From the NCBI GenBank assembly GCA_963693305.1, contig OY855906.1, positions 4,602,001-4,666,000 on the forward strand: DNA of 64,000 nucleotides, in the 5' to 3' direction. A model generated the notes under the pieces. That model ran no database searches. It had not been told where the DNA came from and was given only the letters and a program-made list of their open reading frames with translations. The stretch's first letter is position 1. Every line of letters starts with the position of its first letter. The DNA comes from Meandrina meandrites. Taxonomy: Eukaryota; Cnidaria; Anthozoa; Scleractinia; Meandrinidae. Positions 58,430 through 64,000 of the stretch are shown here, one piece after another. A program made the translations under genes and the position numbers.

Positions 58430-59160
58430 GTGTAAAACGCAGACTGCGGACTGCAGACTGCAAACTGCAGACTGCAGACCGGGGGTAAAATGCAGACCAG
58501 GGGTTAAATGCAGATCAGGGGTAAAATGCAGACTGCAGACCAGGGGTAAAATGCAGACCGAGGGTATAATAACGAAACACGAACCACAAGGTGAATAAAA
58601 GCGCATCTTACCTTGGCAGCCATTTTGAATTTTGAATTTTAAATACGCGGCTAGTACTGGTACCGACAAACCTTCGGAAGCACATTTTGTGTAGTTTACA
58701 TGACGTCTTACCCCTGACGCTGAGCCAAGAAGTGAAAAATATAAGATTAAAAAAATTGATGTCACAGAGTTGCTTCGTTAATAGACGTTCTTTGAACAGA
58801 ACACGGCAAGCAAAACTCGTTAGTTTTGAGATTAGTTTGGTTGCCATTTCATGTAGATTTTCCTGAACCAAAAGCGAGAAGGGATGAACAAAATAACGTC
58901 AGGTTTCTCCAGTTGCCATTGATGTTGCAGTTAATTTTTTTAACTTAGTTATTTTTTTACTAGTTAGTTTTTTCTAACTAGTTTGTTGTTTTAAAAATGA
59001 CCGCTTCAGAGTCACGCGATTTCCCTCGTAACCGAGTTCCAGGTCATCTCAGTTAACAATATGGCTCGGTGGATCGTGTTTCGTTATTTTACCCTCAGTC
59101 TGCATTTTACCCGTGCAGTCTGCATTTTACCCCCGGTCTGCAGTCCGCAGTCTAAGGTAA
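58430..59160. repeat. Inverted clusters of GCAGACTGCAG / GGGGTAAAATGCAG repeats
   Basis: A tandem array at 58437-58565 (ACTGCAGACTGCA, GGGGTAAAATGCAGACC) reappears inverted and shorter at 59093-59155 (CAGTCTGCATTTTACCC). The unit between includes about 500 bases without a gene. GGTAAGGTAAGGTAA and a possible further element (GTCTTTATTTATAGAGGGTA) follow. Confidence 0.75.
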
Positions 59161-59279
59161 GGTAAGGTAACGTCTTTATTTATAGAGGGTAGCACTTAAT
59201 AGCTATAAAGCTAATAAACCTGTGGCCCTCCTGTCTGCGTTTTACACTGACCGCCTGGGAAAAGCGCCAGGTAATCACT

Positions 59280-61049
59280 CCAGTTTCCCGTGCACACTTT
59301 TTTAGGAGCCAAAAAGGGCCATAGTGGTTGTTGTTGTTGTTTTTTTTCAGTTATTTCTCTTTATTTTGTCTTCAAAAAAGATTTGGCTTATCCTTTTCGT
59401 GCGGAACGCCGCTAAGTCGTGAGGGGCCGTTATGGCCCTTTTAAGGCGGGGGTAAACCTGAAGCCTGTTTTTCCTTAACTTGGGTTTAATGCGAATATCT
59501 CGCTCCTGTTACAAGCAATTCCAAAAACCTCAGCTCATCTCACAAAGCTATGTTTAGCGGTGTTTTGGGTGATTTTTGGAGATGTTTGGGGGAAGAGATA
59601 GTTTTTCTCAAAGGATTGGTAAAATTTGCAGAAATAAGAAATATTAGAGATTAATATGATTTTAAAATTAGAATCATTGAAGTTAAAAATTAGTAGATGG
59701 ACACCCAAACAGTCCCCTGACAACCAGGGGTGCTCTTGCGTTGGGGTCAACTGTCTGGTGGTGTTCCAAAATTTGTTTTCTTTTTCCTATTTGAGTGAAA
59801 TTTCATTCAAATTCACATTTACCCCCATCTTAAGAGGCTGACGAACCCGGGGCCGAACGGTGCCACGAAATCACGAAATCTGGTCGTATAACGAGGTTAC
59901 TTACTGAGCTTTTCTTCAGGCCAAAAGAAAGCAATGTGTTGAATCTGGACAAAGGTCATTTGTCAGCCATTCGGCATATGCATCCGGTTTAGCCTTTTAG
60001 CGTTCCAAAACCAGTCTGGGCAATCAGCTGCTGTTAGGGGTGGTGTTAGCAGGGCGCAAGTTGGTCAAACTAAACTACAGGTCTAGTACCGCTTCCCGTT
60101 GTGGTGCGCTGCGTTCCGTTACGAAATCGCAATGGAATATGTGCCTGACTCCACTGATCGCATTGAAAGTTATTATAAGGGAGTACTGCATGAAAAACAG
60201 CTTTGCCTAAAAGGCCCACAGTAAAAACCCGCAAGTAAGAACCTGAAAATTAAGAACCTGTTAGCCTGAAATTTGTCATTTATACCCCCTATAAACAAGA
60301 ACCTATTTCGCCTAGAAAATGAAAAACAGGTTCTTATTTTCAAAAATCATCATTTAGTGATGCAGAGCAGGGTAAGAATCCTGTTTGGAAAAATAGGAGC
60401 TGGCCATTGCTGTGCAGATAAATCAATGAATGTAATAAAAACGTAAAGTGAAAGAAGGTTGATATTAATTGTATTGTTATCATTGAAAAATAGGCTGATT
60501 ACCATATAGACTCTTGGTTTTAGGCCATCGTAACTTGATTAAAAACATGAAACAAACAGCGGTAATAAACATTGTGAAAAATCGCATTTTACTAACTTGA
60601 CGTTTCGTATGCTATGCAACATACATTTTCAAAAGTATGACCGTTACAAAATTTTAACGACTATTATATATTGTTATGAAAAGGGTCTGGAACCTAGACT
60701 GAGACAATTGTTCTACAGCAGTAACTTAAGGGACGGGCCATTATTTTTCTGGAGGGGGGGGGGGGGGGGGGAATGAAAAATCTCTCTCTGCAAACTTTTT
60801 TCTTTATCTATGCACCTCTGCAAACAATTTTTTTCTAACAACACCTTCCTGCAAACAATTTTTTTTCGATCTTTTTTAACCCGATCTGACACAAAAAGGA
60901 GGTTCGCTTTTCCTGCCATCAATCGTTATTTAATTCAATACTTTATGGTGGCGACCAATAAACACCTCTGAACTCATCTTTTTCGTTTTCTGGGACGTAC
61001 ACTACGAAGATTGGCGGCAGTAATTTTTTTTTTAATTTTTTAATTTTTC
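59280..61049. other. Non-coding stretch
   Basis: No gene recognised. Local features are a duplicated AAAAGGGCCATA / GGCCGTTATGGCCCTTTTAA pair (59315, 59424), AAGAACCTG words around 60235-60335, an 18-G run at 60754-60771 and CTCTGCAAAC repeats at 60787-60860. Confidence 0.5.
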
Positions 61050-61111
61050 AACGAAGACTAGTGAGCAGCACAAGGAAAGACTTCTTTTAGTTGTAAGCTT
61101 GTCGTTTATTT

Positions 61112-61148
61112 CCGACGCGTTTCGTCTCTAACTGAGACTTCTTCAGGG
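61112..61148 (-). ncRNA. Hammerhead-ribozyme-like motif, left arm
   Basis: This is the minus-strand copy of the motif at 62601-62638, with identical core and helices in this region. See that entry for structure. Confidence 0.35.
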
Positions 61149-61912
61149 AATGAATACAACTAGCAAAGAACAGGATATATAGCACATTCGCGTGCCTAGC
61201 TACAACTTCCCATGGAAGTAAATAACTAAAATATGCTGTAAAAACGAACGTTAGAAAAAACGCCTTAAGGTCGCGCAGGACCCTTGCTCATTAATAAATT
61301 CATTAGCCAAATTTCTTGAGGGGGTGTTATCTTGTCAAGCTTTAATTCTCCGAGTTTTGAACATCGATTCCTCTAAATCTTATCGAGGATATCAGGGAAT
61401 GATGTAATTACATCATGGTTGTAGTTTTACTAACAGCTCGCAGGTTACGGCGATGTTCCAAGCTCTCAAAGCTAAACTGTAGATTATGCGATTTTGTGTC
61501 CAAGTTTTCTACTAGAATAGCGCACCAAATTAAATGACCATATAATCTAGTGATAAATCATAACCTCTTTTGTGCCCTGACAGAAAGAAATTTCTCGAAT
61601 TCATAAATTCCTAGAAGTTATTGACTTCTAAGAGAGTAAAAATGTGAAATCTTAACTTTGAAACTTGATATCTTCTTTTTGAAAGGGAGTTTTTTAAATT
61701 CGCTTCTGTCAGGGCACAAAAGAGTACACCAAGTTTACGTTCCTCGCGAATCAAGTCCTAAAATTGTTTATCGGCGGAGAAAACTTGGACACAAAATTGC
61801 AGGTTTCAAGGCTTCTGAAGACCTTCGGAGTTGCTGTTTACAACCTTCAAAGACTTGAATTTAATATTATGATAATTCGCTATGATCCAGCGCACGGGAT
61901 TAAAACAATTAG

Positions 61913-62310
61913 CCATGTTCTAAACGAGCAGGGGACTGGGTACGAACATATTTTCTCTTCGGTACAAACATTCAATATCGATTGAATTGAAAAATGGGGC
62001 ATGTCATCTGAAAGAGCATCCAAAAATTAGTAGATTCACCAAATTTGACGGTATTTGGTTTAAACCCAAAGGCATGGTACACTTAGTATGGATTGGAGGG
62101 ACAGGCGTCCTCCAATCCATACTAAGCTCTCTTATTTTAAAAGTGTGCCATGCCTTTGCGCTTAAACCAATAACCATCAAATTTGGTGAATTTACTAATT
62201 TTTGGATGCTCTTTCAGATGACGTGCGCCATTTTCAATTCAATCGATATTGAATGTTCGTACCAAGAAAAAATATGTTCGTACCCAGTCCCCTGCTCGTT
62301 TAGAACATGG
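61913..62310. repeat. Long palindrome, arms about 195 bases
   Basis: CCATGTTCTAAACGAGCAGG is matched exactly at the far right. Inner blocks (CATCCAAAAATTAGTA, AAATTTGACGGT.. / ACCATCAAATTTGG, TTAGTATGGATTGGAGG / CCTCCAATCCATACTAA) meet at about 62106 with a loop of a few bases. Overall identity is near 85-90%. The full transcript would be a long double-stranded hairpin. Confidence 0.85.
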
Positions 62311-62600
62311 CCAAATAACGTGTAATTACAAATACAAAGAACTTTAAAAATATGTATTTAGGAATGTTTCGTTTGCTCTCGTCCTCAGTCGTTGCAGTTC
62401 GTGCATACTCTTTAAATAAATACATACATAATGAGAGCAAGGGTTCTGCGCGACCTTAATACATATGTTGTTGCGTGTTGTTATATTTTGGGGGGCATAC
62501 GATTAGCGCTAATATTTTTGTTATTATTCACTTCCATGGGAAGTTGTAGCTAGGCACGCGAATATGCTATATATGCTCTTCTTTGCTAGTTGTATTCATT

Positions 62601-62638
62601 CCCTGAAGAAGTCTCAGTTAGAGACGAAACGCGTCGGA
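62601..62638 (+). ncRNA. Hammerhead-ribozyme-like motif, right arm
   Basis: CTGAAGA (fits C-U-G-A-N-G-A) at 62603 is followed by an A, a perfect five-pair helix GTCTC/GAGAC with loop AGTTA, GAAAC, a minimal ACGCGT stem III and C. UUCC before and GGAA after can form stem I. The extra A before stem II departs from the classical core. Confidence 0.35.
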
Positions 62639-63218
62639 AATAAACGACAAGCTTACAACTACAAGAAGTCTTTCCTTGTGCTGTTCTGCTGTTCACTACT
62701 CTTCGTTAAAACAAAACACCCCCTTCCCCCCGGAAGATAAAACTCACTTGACAAAACAACATTAGGGACATATTAATAAGTTGAACTTGTTTATTTTCTG
62801 GAGGTATACAACGACCTAACAAAAACACAGTTGTAAATTCGGTTTTGCGTTTTCGGCTAAGGTCAACAAAAACGAATTTACAATGCAATTCTCGTTTTAA
62901 AACGTTGCGACGGGACGCTAAGAATAACATGGCTCCGATGCGAATGCTGTGAACTTTGAACATACCTTGGTATACAATTGGGCATTTTAACGCACCTTAT
63001 ATATACTCCATCTATTTAATCTACAAACATCTAAGAGTGCGAAAGTAAAGTTTGATCGTCTTTCCATTCGTTTATGTGAGTTTTGCAGGAGGGGCTTCAA
63101 ATTACATTCGCGAAAGGGAGGGTTCAAATCTGCTTGCGGATATGGACCCCTGGGGGTGCAAATCCGCTAGGACGGCGGATCCAGGTCTGCTCAGAAACGG
63201 AAGCGGTGGAGATGGGTC

Positions 63219-63975
63219 CATACATACATACATACATACATACATACATACATACATACATACATACATACATACATACATACATACATACATACATACA
63301 TACATACATACATACATACATACATACATACATACATACATACATACATACATACATACATACATACATACATACATACATACATACATACATACATACA
63401 TACATACATACATACATACATACATACATACATACATACATACATACATACATACATACATACATACATACATACATACATACATACATACATACATACA
63501 TACATACATACATACATACATACATACATACATACATACATACATACATACATACATACATACATACATACATACATACATACATACATACATACATACA
63601 TACATACATACATACATACATACATACATACATACATACATACATACATACATACATACATACATACATACATACATACATACATACATACATACATACA
63701 TACATACATACATACATACATACATACATACATACATACATACATACATACATACATACATACATACATACATACATACATACATACATACATACATACA
63801 TACATACATACATACATACATACATACATACATACATACATACATACATACATACATACATACATACATACATACATACATACATACATACATACATACA
63901 TACATACATACATACATACATACATACATACATACATACATACATACATACATACATACATACATACATACATAC
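63219..63975. repeat. CATA microsatellite, about 189 uninterrupted copies
   Basis: 757 bases of perfect four-base repeat, with no substitution seen. A four-base unit read in threes has no stop in any of the six frames (Thr-Tyr-Ile-His on one strand, Met-Tyr-Val-Cys on the other). It therefore creates large spurious open frames of up to about 310 codons. The array ends 25 bases before the window end. Confidence 0.98.
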
Positions 63976-64000
63976 TTTATTTGATAAGTAGGTTGAGTAA

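Larger units (their letters stand above)
61050..62709. mobile_element. Nested foldback element about 1.66 kb
   Basis: The outer arms (61050-61310 and 62425-62709) are imperfect reverse complements, with patches of high identity (GGGAATGAATACAACTAGCA, TAGCTACAACTTCCCATGGA, AAGGTCGCGCAG). A second, tighter palindrome lies inside at 61913-62310. No reverse transcriptase, GIY-YIG nuclease or transposase is recognisable. The hammerhead-like motif in both arms suggests a Penelope-like or related retroelement tail. That parentage is inference. Confidence 0.75.

Noticed and set aside
58412..58765. 117-codon minus-strand frame with a hydrophobic start
   Set aside because: Its second half is the translated GCAGACTGCAG repeat (LQSAVCSLQSAVC); no supporting splice or domain evidence.
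61658..62325. Frames inside the nested foldback element as a transposase or reverse transcriptase
   Set aside because: No catalytic motifs; frames match each other only because the DNA is palindromic.
63052..63991. Five open frames of 260 to 310 codons in both strands
   Set aside because: They are produced by the CATA repeat, which has no stop codon in any frame; not genes.
1..64000. CRISPR arrays, bacterial operons, phage or plasmid features
   Set aside because: Introns, SINEs and gene families are animal; tandem arrays seen have no spacer-repeat structure.

Overview
This is a eukaryotic window from an animal genome. Short exons are separated by AT-rich introns with GT-AG borders. There are tRNA-derived SINEs, many small inverted-repeat elements and a large tetranucleotide satellite. 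Gene content (SCAF4/8, Kelch-like, MYCBP, a C5orf63-type glutaredoxin, Cu/Zn SOD and an animal FAS-like polyketide synthase remnant) fits a cnidarian, most likely a hexacorallian such as a stony coral. That assignment is inferred from overall style, not proven. I rebuilt gene models by hand from splice sites and codon phase; exon borders are predictions.

Layout. 1-2.26 kb: no gene. 2.26-4.36 kb (+): a polyketide synthase pseudogene (end of KS, AT, start of DH) with one frameshift, a lost AT catalytic serine and a SINE that cuts off its second exon. 6.65-16.43 kb (-): eleven in-phase exons encoding a protein with a GLEBS-like (Nup98-type) motif, MORN repeats, a coiled coil and a C-terminal RING finger; its 5' end was not found. 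20.21-32.29 kb (-): a complete 15-exon SCAF4/8 gene, 1379 residues. 33.57-35.28 kb (+): an intronless BTB-BACK-Kelch gene, head-to-head with SCAF4/8. 38.77-43.40 kb (-): MYCBP, with alternative C-terminal exons. 43.56-44.98 kb (+): a small mitochondrial-looking glutaredoxin-like gene whose start lies 160 bases from the MYCBP start. 46.68-52.17 kb (-) and 53.95-58.26 kb (-): two tandem Cu/Zn superoxide dismutase genes with almost the same intron positions. The upstream one is canonical; the downstream one has lost two copper ligands, the structural disulfide and the active-site arginine but keeps the zinc site. 58.3-64 kb: no gene, only repeats, including a nested foldback element and about 757 bases of uninterrupted CATA repeat.

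The genes are not an operon and show no single pathway. Two head-to-head pairs (SCAF4/8 with Kelch-like, MYCBP with glutaredoxin) probably share promoters. The SOD pair is a local duplication in which one copy has diverged. Much of the intron and intergenic sequence is inverted-repeat elements; two of the repeat families carry a hammerhead-ribozyme-like core with compensating helix changes.
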